A DNA stretch of 64,000 nucleotides. Source: Paraburkholderia azotifigens (GTDB lineage Bacteria > Pseudomonadota > Gammaproteobacteria > Burkholderiales > Burkholderiaceae). The notes under the pieces were generated by a model. The model was not told the origin of the DNA. It saw only the letters and a list, made by a program, of their open reading frames with translations, and searched no databases. The position numbers were made by a program, and so were the translations under genes. Below are positions 10,571-18,075 of the stretch, piece after piece. Numbering within the stretch: the first letter of the stretch is position 1; each line of letters opens with the position of its first letter. The stretch covers positions 29,915 to 93,914 of the forward strand of contig NZ_VOQS01000002.1 in NCBI RefSeq assembly GCF_007995085.1, given 5' to 3'.

Positions 10571-11056
10571 ATGACACATGCCCCTAACGAACGCGTAGAT
10601 ATCGTCAGACTCAGGTTCATGCTGGGCGTCAAGCTGGCGGCCTTCAACCAGTTTGTGGCCGCGCAACTGGGACTTAACGTTACTGACCTGGAATGCCTCG
10701 AAGCCGCCTATTACGACGAGGTGCAACCCGTCACACCTGGTCGGCTGTCCAAACTGATGGGACTATCGCCAGGCAGCATCACGAGTTCCCTGAAGAACCT
10801 CGAAAAAGTCGGACTGATAAGCCGTGAACCCGATCCGACGGATGGGCGGCGTATCCTGTTGCGTTTTATTCCAGGTAGTCGTGCAACGATAAATGCCTGT
10901 TTTGAACCGGTCAACCGTAACCTGGCCGATCTTGATGGCACGCTCGGTAATGAGGAAATGGAAAGCGTAAAAAAGTACTTTTTCGGATTGCTTAAAATCA
11001 TTGACGACCACATGGCCGAAAACCAGCCAGTTTGCTTGACACTGAGGCGATTATGA
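10571..11056 (+). CDS. MarR-type winged-helix regulator
   Basis: A 161-residue protein with a MarR winged helix: VTPGRLSKLMGLSPGSITSSLKNLEKVGLISREPDPTDGRRILLRFIPGS, where the helix-turn-helix is followed by the DxRR wing. I use ATG 10571 because GGAGG at 10562-10566 fits it, rather than the GTG at 10553 that overlaps tadC. It closes the tad operon, so it could regulate pilus expression or itself. No ligand can be inferred from the sequence. A GC drop begins downstream of it. Confidence 0.8.
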   Translation: MTHAPNERVDIVRLRFMLGVKLAAFNQFVAAQLGLNVTDLECLEAAYYDEVQPVTPGRLSKLMGLSPGSITSSLKNLEKVGLISREPDPTDGRRILLRFIPGSRATINACFEPVNRNLADLDGTLGNEEMESVKKYFFGLLKIIDDHMAENQPVCLTLRRL

Positions 11057-11181
11057 GGTCGTCGTCGCGTGATCTTGTCATGACGTTTTAATCTCCGGAT
11101 GACGCGCTTTGGCTTTTGGCATATCGAGGCGATTCAATAATTCAAATAATCAGGTGTTCGAGTGTTAATAGGGGGGAAACC

Positions 11182-11466
11182 ATGAAATTCTTACTAGGCT
11201 TGGGTGCGGGGGTGCGGTTAGATATGGTCGCCGCGTCAATACTTCGGACGAGCAAGGATGACGAGCAGGTGACATGGCCCGCGAAGTACAGCCATCTAGG
11301 GCCGTACGAGACTGCGGAATCAGCGATGGGGGACGGGACAGGCGGCCTAGTGCCATTTGCGGTGGCGGCTGGAGAGGAGCACGTGAAACGTGCCACTGCC
11401 GAAGGCATGGATCCCGTCACGCTCCAGTTCATACTGGACGCCTTCATACCACGCTCTTTTCTGTAA
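11182..11466 (+). CDS. small protein of unknown function
   Basis: A 94-residue protein, MKFLLGLGAGVRLDMVAASILRTSKDD..., starting at ATG 11182 after a strong GGGGGGAAAC ribosome site. I recognise no domain. The N-terminus is mildly hydrophobic (LLGLGAG) but too short for a confident signal peptide. The rest is mixed alpha/beta in composition. It lies 125 bp after the MarR gene and before the methyltransferase gene, in the same direction. The good ribosome site and Burkholderia-like third-position GC support it as a real gene. Confidence 0.55.
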   Translation: MKFLLGLGAGVRLDMVAASILRTSKDDEQVTWPAKYSHLGPYETAESAMGDGTGGLVPFAVAAGEEHVKRATAEGMDPVTLQFILDAFIPRSFL

Positions 11467-11618
11467 CGAACTGCTGAAAATCATTGAAGCTACCTGGCAG
11501 GCAGCCAGGCAGGCTGACAGACGCCGGTCGAGCGAAGAGCAGCATAAAGGCAACGCACAGGATGGCCCTATCCATCCGCAGAGTCTGACGAAAACACTGA
11601 ACACAACGGGGCAAGGGT

Positions 11619-12317
11619 ATGAGTACAATCGTCGATGAAGTCAGTAGCTCGGGAGTGCAATCCGCGACATGTTCGGAACCCGTTGCCCTCCCGGCTTCAC
11701 CAGGGGTCGTGGATGTGCTGTTCGAAGCGACAGCACGGGCATGCGCAGCTGTGATGCTGGGTGTCTTCAGCTATATGGCGATTCTCCAATGGCTTGCAGA
11801 TCCTGGACGTATCACGTTATTGTTACTGGTCGTTGCGGGATGCTTCACGGTGGGCCTGTCGCTGTTCTCCCGTGTCCCTGTCCGGCGGGACTGGACGCCG
11901 TTCACGTACATCTGTTCGATGGGCGCTACGTACTACTTTCTCGCGGTTCGACTCGGGCCAGGTGTCCAGATTGTACCGGAGGCGGTGGGCGCGGCGTTTC
12001 AGGTTGCCGGGATCTGCTGGCAGATCTTTGCAAAGGCTTCGCTACGCCGCTCGTTCGGGATATTGCCTGCGAACCGCGGGGTCGTTTCCACAGGTGCGTA
12101 CCGTTTCATAAGACATCCGATGTATCTCGGATATTTCATCGCAGACGTCGGCTTCCTGCTTTCGAACTTCGGCATACAGAACCTGTTGGTATACGTGATC
12201 CTGTCGGCGTTACAGGCGGGCAGAATCGCGCGGGAGGAACGGCTCTTGAGCAACGACGCGCTTTATCGTGCGTACAGAAGCAAGGTGCGATATCGCGTCC
12301 TGCCGGGACTCTACTGA
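11619..12317 (+). CDS. ICMT/PEMT-family membrane methyltransferase
   Basis: A 232-residue polytopic membrane protein with about five hydrophobic segments. The signature of the isoprenylcysteine carboxyl methyltransferase / phospholipid methyltransferase family is at residues 160-210: STGAYRFIRHPMYLGYFIADVGFLL, then EERLLSNDALYRAY, which forms the S-adenosylmethionine pocket. Bacterial members methylate diverse and mostly unknown substrates. It follows the tad/marR cluster in the same direction, which makes a link to pilus or envelope modification conceivable but unproven. GGGGCAAGG precedes ATG 11619. Confidence 0.8.
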   Translation: MSTIVDEVSSSGVQSATCSEPVALPASPGVVDVLFEATARACAAVMLGVFSYMAILQWLADPGRITLLLLVVAGCFTVGLSLFSRVPVRRDWTPFTYICSMGATYYFLAVRLGPGVQIVPEAVGAAFQVAGICWQIFAKASLRRSFGILPANRGVVSTGAYRFIRHPMYLGYFIADVGFLLSNFGIQNLLVYVILSALQAGRIAREERLLSNDALYRAYRSKVRYRVLPGLY

Positions 12318-12634
12318 ATGAGTTATCGCGACGATCCACCGCGCGGTACCGGGCAGCTGTGGGCCGCGCTGTGTGGACGCTGACAGTTTTTATTATATAA
12401 AACGACGAATTGGGCTGGGAACGCGGCCAGCGGAGGCGGCGGACAATCCATAGAGTATGGATTGGCCACGTTCTTAATTGGAACATCCGACCGCTCATCC
12501 GACGTGAAGGCATTCCGGAACGCGCGGTTTTGATCGGTAGCGCGCATCCGGTACGCCTCAATGTGAAGGGATGATGCTTCGGAAAATGGCACGACATTAC
12601 TGGCGCCCGCCAACTGGAGTTCAATGGTGAAGCT
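12318..12634. other. intergenic region without a recognised gene
   Basis: 317 bp between the methyltransferase gene and the next secreted-protein gene. It contains an AT-rich patch (TTTTATTATATAAAAC near 12389-12404) that could be a promoter element. The short ORFs crossing it have no ribosome sites and no recognisable product. I see no terminator with a clear T-run. Confidence 0.5.
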
Positions 12635-13204
12635 ATGAGAGCTGGACGCAATTTTGTGCATGCGCTCGTTGTCAGCGTTCTCTTGGCGTGCAACGTTGCG
12701 TGCGCCGGATCTGATTCCCTGTCGACTCCGGACTTCCGCGGAATGCGCTGGGGAGACCCGAGTTCAAGCCTTGTAAAGTCCAAGGTTGTTGTCCCAATGG
12801 ACCCGTCTGGCGTCGAATGTCGGCGCAGAGTTGGCGAGCGGCTCTCCGTCGGAAAAGCTCGCCTGGACTCCGTCACTTACTGTTTTTACAAGAATCGATT
12901 CTTCGGGGTATCTCTGGATTTTAGAGGGCGATCAAACTACACAGCACTCGTTGATGCCGTGACCGACATATACGGTCGCCCGTCAACGAACTCTGCGCAC
13001 CCGGGCGCGCTCTTCCTGCACAAGGGATTCGGCGGCGGCTCGGAAGACGGCATTTTGACATACGATGACACCACATCGGAGGGCGAGCTTCTGCTTGAGG
13101 ACATGCCCACTTTCGAGAAAATCAAAGCGGTGGAAAAGGCCGGCGAAGCAGGCGCACCAAAGCGGGATCTCCTCGATGCGCCAACTTCGAGCAGTCGCAG
13201 ATAA
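12635..13204 (+). CDS. exported protein of unknown function
   Basis: A 189-residue protein with a plausible Sec signal (RNFVHALVVSVLLACNVACAGSDS). The cysteines in NVACAG could also make it a lipoprotein. The mature part begins DFRGMRWGDPSSSLVKSK, the type of segment found in small periplasmic proteins that precede a conserved Gly-Met-x-Trp-Gly motif, and it has two cysteines (VECRRRV, VTYCFYKN). I cannot assign a family with confidence. It stands alone between the methyltransferase gene and a mobile-element remnant. Confidence 0.6.
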   Translation: MRAGRNFVHALVVSVLLACNVACAGSDSLSTPDFRGMRWGDPSSSLVKSKVVVPMDPSGVECRRRVGERLSVGKARLDSVTYCFYKNRFFGVSLDFRGRSNYTALVDAVTDIYGRPSTNSAHPGALFLHKGFGGGSEDGILTYDDTTSEGELLLEDMPTFEKIKAVEKAGEAGAPKRDLLDAPTSSSRR

Positions 13205-13331
13205 TAAGGATGAAGGGCCGAAGTCCAACGGCGATGTCGGTACAATGGCCGATGATGTTTTGAATCATGGCCTTATTTTTTGAAATACACAGGTGATAAG
13301 CGGCGGTTGTCAACGTAGTTGTCTCGTCACT

Positions 13332-13600
13332 TCAAGCAAACTGCTTTAGTTCTTCCGGCTGCATGCGCTCCGGATTGAGCCAGACTTCATCCTTCAATTC
13401 CCAATTGCGCGTCGATCGGAACCAACGCTGTGGATTGCGCTGCCTGGCCTCCTCATAAACGGCTGCACGTTGCGCGAGCACTGCGGCGGCTACGCCGTTG
13501 TGGCGCTGCGCCGGCGTGACGAATTTCAGGCCGCTGTGTTTGTGCTCGTGGTTGTACCAGCGCACAAACTGCTGCGTCCAGGCCCGCGCTTCATCAATGG
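13332..13600 (-). pseudogene. IS3-family transposase OrfB, C-terminal fragment
   Basis: The minus strand encodes EARAWTQQFVRWYNHEHKHSGLKFVTPAQRHNG, the end of the integrase core of IS3-family OrfB transposases, including the last catalytic region. It continues to a natural stop at 13332. The homology breaks at about 13600 and no other part of the transposase is present, so this is a remnant left by deletion or a later insertion. No complete terminal inverted repeats are visible on either side. Confidence 0.75.
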
Positions 13601-13641
13601 CCGAATCTTGCCTTACTGATTACCGGCCCACGGAGAAGATC

Positions 13642-13836
13642 ATGAAAGTCACTTTCGACACGACGCTGTATGTGTTTGCGCACGGACACGCCCCACGCGC
13701 GTGTGGAAACATTCACATTCACGAGTAATGCGGAAATCGATGACTATTTTTTTCTCACTCGATGACATACAGCGACGCGACGAAAGCAGCAGAAGCAAAG
13801 CGACGCAATGCAACCCTCATCATGCTGTGCTCATGA
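13642..13836 (+). pseudogene. small gene broken by two frameshifts
   Basis: After GGAGAAG, ATG 13642 opens MKVTFDTTLYVFAHGHAPR. This frame soon loses sense and stops at 13728. The next frame continues smoothly as VETFTFTSNAEIDDYFFLTR, and the third as TYSDATKAAEAKRRNATLIMLCS to TGA 13834-13836. Joined, the three pieces form one plausible protein of about 63 residues. I take this as a decayed gene of unknown function with two indels. Its last frame overlaps the next small ORF as ATGA, which supports the reconstruction. No family name is offered. Confidence 0.45.
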
Positions 13837-13970
13837 TGAGTGCGCTCACTTTCTGGCTATCGAGCGCAATGGCAGGCGCTGGATTCGGTACGTCGAACCT
13901 GTTCGGAGATCTGTTCGTCTGGTCGTCCGTTCTGCTGCTGCTTGTGTCGATCGCATTCGATAACGAATAG
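13833..13970 (+). CDS. 45-residue membrane peptide
   Basis: ATGATG at 13833 begins MMSALTFWLSSAMAGAGFGTSNLFGDLFVWSSVLLLLVSIAFDNE, with two hydrophobic stretches and a charged tail, so a small membrane protein. The start overlaps the stop of the reconstructed upstream gene by four bases (ATGA), typical of translational coupling. A longer version from 13728 reads through unrelated sequence and is less likely. No family is recognised, and expression is uncertain because the upstream gene is broken. Confidence 0.45.
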   Translation: MMSALTFWLSSAMAGAGFGTSNLFGDLFVWSSVLLLLVSIAFDNE

Positions 13971-14069
13971 CTCGACCTGTAACCTTAGTGTCGGGGGAAG
14001 ACTCGAACTTGTGGCGTCGGCTCGTAACCGGTCGGCCAGCATACTGATTTTGCTGGATAGTACCGGACG

Positions 14070-14351
14070 TCAGTCCGACATCTCGTCTGGCCATTGCTGT
14101 GCGCCGTGCAGGATGCGCACGGTGTCGCCGGTGATGCGATACGCTGCGATGTACGGCGTTCGGCTAATGACCAGCTCGCGGGTGCCCTCAACACGACCAG
14201 GGCGACCAGTCTCGGGGAACTGGAGCAGCTGGCGGACCTGGGTGCGAATCCGATCATCCACGACAACGGCAGCGCGTGGGCTGTCTTCTTCGATGTAATC
14301 GAAAATCCCGTCCCGATCCTCCAGCGCGAAAACCGACCATTCAAGCCTCAA
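14070..14351 (-). CDS. RelE/ParE-family toxin
   Basis: A 93-residue protein of the ParE/RelE fold: LEWSVFALEDRDGIFDYIEEDSPRAAVVVDDRIRTQVRQLLQFPETGRPGRVEGTRELVISRTPYIAAYRITGDTVRILHGAQQWP. The pattern of an early acidic helix, R-x-G-R-x-x-G-T-R-E-L, and the I-x-Y-R-I-x-x-x-x-V-x-I-L strand-H motif are diagnostic. It starts at TTG 14351, overlapping the antitoxin stop by four bases (TTGA), so it is translated by coupling. ParE toxins target gyrase and RelE toxins cut mRNA; the sequence alone does not decide between them. Confidence 0.85.
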   Translation of the reverse strand: MRLEWSVFALEDRDGIFDYIEEDSPRAAVVVDDRIRTQVRQLLQFPETGRPGRVEGTRELVISRTPYIAAYRITGDTVRILHGAQQWPDEMSD

Positions 14352-14656
14352 GCATCACCCTTGTCAGCTTTACGAAGGGCCGCCGCGCGCCGTTTGGCAA
14401 AATGCGCTTCTACCTCATCGTCCGGAACAGCCGGCCGCGGATCGGCCAATGCCTCCTGTACCTTCGCGCGGAACCATGCGTCATGCGCGGCAGGATCGGC
14501 AGCGAACGCGAACGGCAGCGCACCTTCGTTCGCGACGCGCGTCAACAGGATACGCACCGCATCCGAGACGGTCAGTCCCATGCTGTCGAGCACCGCGGCC
14601 GCGCGCTCTTTCAGCACGGGATCGATGCGCGTCTGTACCAATGCACTCGCAGCCAT
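14348..14656 (-). CDS. RelB/DinJ-type antitoxin
   Basis: A 102-residue antitoxin beginning MAASALVQTRIDPVLKERAAAVLDSMGLTVSDAVRILLTRVANEGALPF. This is the ribbon-helix-helix N-terminus of RelB/DinJ antitoxins, followed by a charged toxin-neutralising tail rich in Ala, Lys and Asp. GGAGTAATCGCC precedes ATG 14656. Longer in-frame starts reaching 14758 cross the operator and were rejected. The antitoxin-first order and coupling to the toxin are typical of the family, as is autoregulation through the palindrome upstream. Confidence 0.85.
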   Translation of the reverse strand: MAASALVQTRIDPVLKERAAAVLDSMGLTVSDAVRILLTRVANEGALPFAFAADPAAHDAWFRAKVQEALADPRPAVPDDEVEAHFAKRRAAALRKADKGDA

Positions 14657-14692
14657 GGCGATTACTCCTCCCGGTAGCTCAGTTCCTGCATT

Positions 14693-14710
14693 GTAATTCA
14701 ATTGCATTAC
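14693..14710. promoter_or_regulatory. operator palindrome of the toxin-antitoxin pair
   Basis: GTAATTCAATTGCATTAC is an 18-bp inverted repeat with 8 of 9 positions matching, centred about 45 bp upstream of the antitoxin ATG. RelB/DinJ ribbon-helix-helix proteins bind such short palindromes in their own promoter, so this is the likely autoregulatory operator. Confidence 0.6.
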
Positions 14711-14832
14711 GCATGGTGTCGCCACACGTATAGGGCGCATCGCCCGACTCACGCACAAATGCTGGGTTTTGCAACGTCGTCGGAAATCAACGAAGCGACC
14801 CTTTATTCACCCCCGTGAGCTGGCGCATGCAG

Positions 14833-14925
14833 TCACGCAGGGTTCGCTGTCACGATGCAATCCGCGTGGCCTGCGACCGCGGCGGGCAGCACGTGGCGAT
14901 CGCGGACTCCGCCAATACCCAATGA
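14833..14925 (-). pseudogene. C-terminal fragment of a PIN-domain (VapC-like) toxin
   Basis: The minus-strand frame reads VRDRHVLPAAVAGHADCIVTANPA then stop. DRHVLxAAVxxxADxIVTxN is the C-terminal signature of PIN-domain ribonuclease toxins, including the acidic residue in ADCIVT. Only about 30 residues remain and the rest of the domain is missing, so it cannot be functional. It lies between the RelB/ParE pair and the tRNA gene. Confidence 0.4.
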
Positions 14926-14955
14926 CCTGCGGCGCTGGCTGGGTCTTGAGTCTTG

Positions 14956-14984
14956 TTGACCGGAACCGATAACCCCAGTACACT
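14956..14984 (+). promoter_or_regulatory. promoter of the initiator tRNA gene
   Basis: TTGACC at 14956-14961 and TACACT at 14979-14984 are separated by exactly 17 bases, a good sigma-70 pair. The first base of the tRNA lies 7 bases after the -10 box, so transcription would begin at or just before the mature tRNA end. Confidence 0.65.
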
Positions 14985-14990
14985 CCGCGC

Positions 14991-15067
14991 CGCGGGGTGG
15001 AGCAGTCTGGCAGCTCGTCGGGCTCATAACCCGAAGGTCATAGGTTCAAATCCTATCCCCGCAACCA
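14991..15067 (+). tRNA. initiator tRNA-fMet (CAT)
   Basis: A 77-base cloverleaf with encoded CCA. The acceptor stem has the unpaired first base C1 opposite A72, and the anticodon stem ends in three G-C pairs (GGG/CCC around CTCATAA). Both are hallmarks of the bacterial initiator tRNA. The anticodon CAT is at 15025-15027, and the T-arm GGTTCAAATCC is intact. The gene stands alone, with its own promoter and terminator. tRNA genes are frequent integration targets, and recombinase genes lie within a few kb. Confidence 0.96.
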
Positions 15068-15073
15068 ACATAT

Positions 15074-15107
15074 GAAGCCCGTCAGGTGAACGCCTCACGG
15101 GCTTTTT
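15074..15107 (+). terminator. rho-independent terminator after tRNA-fMet
   Basis: The stem AGCCCGTCAGG/CCTCACGGGCT has one mismatch and a 6-base loop. It is followed by TTTTT and begins 8 bases after the tRNA CCA end. Confidence 0.85.
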
Positions 15108-15167
15108 GCTTTGCTTATTCTGGGCGTTGCAGCCGGCCATGTCGCAGTCGGCTACGCTACGAACTGA

Positions 15168-16556
15168 TCAAGGAACCGAGCCAGGCGGATGACGGCGCTT
15201 GCGAGGTTTGTAGCCTGCAGTGTCCGGCTCGTGCATCTGGTAAGCATCCATGAGACGGTACAGCGTAACTCGCGATATGCCCAAATCGCGCGCGGCCTCC
15301 CCGTATCGTCCGCGATGCCGTAGCAGCGCCCGTTCGATTGCTGCTCGCTCGGCTGTCTCTCTCGCCGAGTTCAGCAGTACTGGCGCTTGACCCGCGACGT
15401 GATCCAGTTCGAGATCCTTCGCTGTAATCAGTCGTCCCTCGGTCATCACGACCGCCCGCCGCACCCGATTTCCCAGTTCGCGCACATTGCCGGGCCAGGT
15501 GTATCGAAGCATCGCATCCATGGCATCGGGCGAGAAGCCGTGCAGCCGCCTACCCGCCTCCTTCCGGAAATGGCTGAGCAAATGAAGGGCAAGCAGTTCG
15601 ATATCGTTGCCTCGCTCGCGCAGCGGTGGCTCGACGATACGCAACACGCAAAGCCGGTGATAAAGATCCTGTCGGAAGCGCCCTTCAGCTATCGCCGGTT
15701 CCAGGTCGACGTGCGTCGCGGAAATGATGCGGACGTCGACATCAATGGATTCGTGCCCGCCCAGTCGTTCAATCTTACGCTCCTGCAAAAACCGCAGGAG
15801 GCTAGCCTGGCTGTCGATCGGCAAGTCGCCAATCTCGTCCAGAAACAACGTGCCGCCGCCAGCCGCTTCGACACGTCCTATCCTGCGTTGCGTCGCACCG
15901 GTAAAGGCGCCCCGTTCGTAGCCAAAAAGCTCAGACTGAACAAGATCGCGAGATATAGCTCCGCAGTTAATTGGGACAAACGGAAAATTACGACGAGACG
16001 AGCGGCGATGAATTGCGGCAGCTGTCAGTTCTTTCCCCGTCCCAGACTCCCCTGCAATGAAAACGGGGGCATCCGTTGACGCTACCTTCTTTATCGATCG
16101 AAACATTGCCAGCATCGACTCGCATGCCCCGATCATCTCGCCTTCGGCAAACGAATGTATGAAATCTTCCCGTGGCGGTCCAGATAACGCAACCATTCCG
16201 TGCGCATGTCCAACAGCTCTGCCCACCCTTTCGGGGATGAACGGTACTGTCACGTAGTCTGAACAATAGTCGCGCACGAGGCGTCGCAGTGTCGCATCAC
16301 CGAGTTGTCCCGGCGAGACAATCGCAACCCAACCGACATTGGGTATTGAAAGGCCTGTCTCGAGCGCTTCGATCTCGTGGGACGGCAACCCCGCTGCAAG
16401 GTCGAGTAGTCCACCAGCGGCCCCGGCGTCCTCGGCGGCCTTCCTTGCATCCTTCGATGATCTGACTGCTTTCACATCCCAGTCGCGTTCCTCGAAGTAT
16501 TGGCAAAGCTCGGTGCTAGGTTTCGCTGACAGGTATATCAATCGTCGCAAATTCAT
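15168..16556 (-). CDS. sigma-54-dependent activator, VpsR-like
   Basis: A 462-residue bacterial enhancer-binding protein. Residues 1-125 are a degenerate receiver-like domain (MNLRRLIYLSAKPSTELCQYFEERDWDVKAV) resembling VpsR-type regulators. The AAA+ core has Walker A GESGTGKE near residue 165, the sigma-54 contact loop YERGAFTGA and Walker B GGGTLFLDEIGDL. A Fis-type helix-turn-helix (GRYGEAARDLGISRVTLYRLMDAY) is at the C-terminus. All activator motifs are intact, so it should activate sigma-54 promoters. Related Burkholderia proteins control exopolysaccharide and biofilm genes, sometimes with c-di-GMP; its targets here are unknown. Confidence 0.9.
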   Translation of the reverse strand: MNLRRLIYLSAKPSTELCQYFEERDWDVKAVRSSKDARKAAEDAGAAGGLLDLAAGLPSHEIEALETGLSIPNVGWVAIVSPGQLGDATLRRLVRDYCSDYVTVPFIPERVGRAVGHAHGMVALSGPPREDFIHSFAEGEMIGACESMLAMFRSIKKVASTDAPVFIAGESGTGKELTAAAIHRRSSRRNFPFVPINCGAISRDLVQSELFGYERGAFTGATQRRIGRVEAAGGGTLFLDEIGDLPIDSQASLLRFLQERKIERLGGHESIDVDVRIISATHVDLEPAIAEGRFRQDLYHRLCVLRIVEPPLRERGNDIELLALHLLSHFRKEAGRRLHGFSPDAMDAMLRYTWPGNVRELGNRVRRAVVMTEGRLITAKDLELDHVAGQAPVLLNSARETAERAAIERALLRHRGRYGEAARDLGISRVTLYRLMDAYQMHEPDTAGYKPRKRRHPPGSVP

Positions 16557-16576
16557 ACACTGAACCCCTGCTGAAC

Positions 16577-16888
16577 TTAGAAGCCAGGCGTGTCGCCAAG
16601 GTCGTCCTTTTCACTAGCGCTCTCCGCGATTTTGATGTATTCGACGCCATTCACTGCAGCGAGAAAAACCTGATGTCCGAATGTCCAGTTTCCGGTGCCC
16701 TGATCCTGAAAAACTGTCGCGAACGTTGAACCGTTCTTGATAGCCGACACTACGTCCTGACGGAGGTATTCACCACTTTCGTCAACCGCGATTCCGTTGT
16801 CTGTCGCGAGCCTGAGACGAATGATGCGCGTTTGCGTCGCATCAAAACGCGCTTCATAGATGAGATAATCGGCCCATCTGTCTTCCAT
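16577..16888 (-). CDS. DUF3892-like protein
   Basis: A 103-residue protein. The segment ARFDATQTRIIRLRLATDNG, then REYL-VVSAIKNGSTFATVFQDQGTGNWTFGHQVFLAAVNGVEYIKI resembles the DUF3892 family, small proteins of unknown function found on mobile elements. It ends 20 bp before the start of the sigma-54 regulator gene in the same direction, so the two may be co-transcribed. GGAGGGAGAG precedes its ATG. Base composition is more AT-rich than the tad region. Confidence 0.6.
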   Translation of the reverse strand: MEDRWADYLIYEARFDATQTRIIRLRLATDNGIAVDESGEYLRQDVVSAIKNGSTFATVFQDQGTGNWTFGHQVFLAAVNGVEYIKIAESASEKDDLGDTPGF

Positions 16889-16969
16889 CTCTCCCTCCGG
16901 ATCTCAATAACCCCACGCTGCCGACGTACTCATGTCACGTTTCCCAGATCACATGTCTGTCGCAGAGCA

Positions 16970-17242
16970 TCACGCGATCATGCGATATAGTCGATAAGAA
17001 TTATTCAGTTTACGCGTACTACATAATATATCGATGCCAGCTAACACCTGGCAACCTTCAGATAAGCCTGTTGCATACTGAGGTAGCTGCCTGGCCATAT
17101 CGGCAACTTCCTTAGCCTTCCTATCGGCACATTCTTCCCAGACTTTAGCTTGGGGGTGCCGTACGTGTGGGTTTGGCCCGAGACCGTCAAGCATGGCGAC
17201 ATCCCACGAGGAATACAGGCTCGTCCGGCTTTCTTCGTCCAA
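16970..17242 (-). CDS. hypothetical protein in AT-rich patch
   Basis: A 90-residue ORF (MDEESRTSLYSSWDVAMLDGLGPNPHVRHPQAKVWEECADRK...). No family is recognised. The charged middle segment and two-cysteine tail give no clue. It lies in a stretch clearly more AT-rich than its surroundings, which suggests recent arrival. The start has no strong ribosome site, so confidence is limited. Confidence 0.35.
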   Translation of the reverse strand: MDEESRTSLYSSWDVAMLDGLGPNPHVRHPQAKVWEECADRKAKEVADMARQLPQYATGLSEGCQVLAGIDILCSTRKLNNSYRLYRMIA

Positions 17243-17452
17243 CGCGGTCAGTTGACGGCTTGAAGCGTGAAGACGATAGCCTGACCAGCGGCTTCGTTCG
17301 GCTACGGCGGAATCACCGTCTCGCCTGCGGCAGCCATTTCGGACGGAACTCCTGCTTCATGGCGATAGAGAACGCGGCGTTGACGGCGGACCCACGCGTC
17401 GACGCGCAAACATAGAGCTGCTGCCTTTATCACATATAAGGAAGCCGTCCCC

Positions 17453-17635
17453 GTGTCCCGTTCCACCCGGCCCATGGCAGAGTTGCTCGACGAAATGGCC
17501 GCCGCGCTGCAGGCGCTCGAAGGGCTTGAACTCGCGGTCGGCTTCGTCAATGACGATCCGGCCAGCATCGAGGCGGCCATTCACGCGATCGAGATGGCGA
17601 TCGCTGCCGAACTGGCATCGCGGACCCTGCACTAG
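17453..17635 (+). CDS. small helical protein
   Basis: A 60-residue protein starting at GTG 17453 after AAGGAAG: MSRSTRPMAELLDEMAAALQALEGLELAVGFVNDDPASIEAAIHAIEMAIAAELASRTLH. It is Ala/Glu/Leu-rich and almost entirely helical, with a heptad-like pattern that could form a coiled coil. It resembles the small uncharacterised proteins common near integrases in Burkholderia. No function is assigned. Confidence 0.45.
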   Translation: MSRSTRPMAELLDEMAAALQALEGLELAVGFVNDDPASIEAAIHAIEMAIAAELASRTLH

Positions 17636-17739
17636 CCGCCCTGCAACGTTGCCGAGAGGAGCATCGTGACATTGCCCCTGATCCTGGAGGCTTCCTGCTC
17701 AGGCCTGAAGTTGCGTTTTCAACATAAAGAGGGGTGGAC

Positions 17740-18075
17740 ATGGAACTGAGTGAGTTCATCACCGAGACGCTGGTGCAGATCCAGACGGGAGTGCGCGATG
17801 AGATCGCGAAACAGAACGCGTTGGGCGTGTCTGGCGCCATCAATCCGGTTTTTGGTGATGAGGTCCATGCCGAGCATCTGCAAAAGGTCGAATTTGATGT
17901 GGCCGTCACCGTCACCGTCACCGACAAGAGCAATGGTGGCGGCAAGGCTGGCATCAAGGTCTTCAGCATCGAGCTGGGCGGTGAACTTTCAAAGAGCGCT
18001 GAGCAAAGCACGGCCAGCCGGGTGAAGTTCGCCATTCCGGTGGTTCCGCCAGTCGAGTTCCTTAAAAGACAATGA
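17740..18075 (+). CDS. Trypco2-like domain protein
   Basis: A 111-residue protein whose start MELSEFITETLVQIQTGVRDE and core DVAVTVTVTDKSNGGGKAGIKVFSIELGGELSKSAEQSTASRVKFAIPVVPP match the Trypco2 (trypsin-co-occurring) pattern: an N-terminal helix and then a beta-rich half ending in a hydrophobic strand and PVxPP. Known Trypco domains are found beside trypsin-like proteases in predicted conflict systems. No protease gene is present here. Instead its stop overlaps the tyrosine recombinase start by four bases (ATGA). I prefer ATG 17740 (after AGAGGGG) to the GTG two codons upstream. Confidence 0.6.
   Translation: MELSEFITETLVQIQTGVRDEIAKQNALGVSGAINPVFGDEVHAEHLQKVEFDVAVTVTVTDKSNGGGKAGIKVFSIELGGELSKSAEQSTASRVKFAIPVVPPVEFLKRQ

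Noticed and set aside
13701..13970. 89-residue ORF beginning before 13728
   Set aside because: Its first 35 residues are the wrong frame of a decayed gene; only the last 45 residues look like a real membrane peptide.
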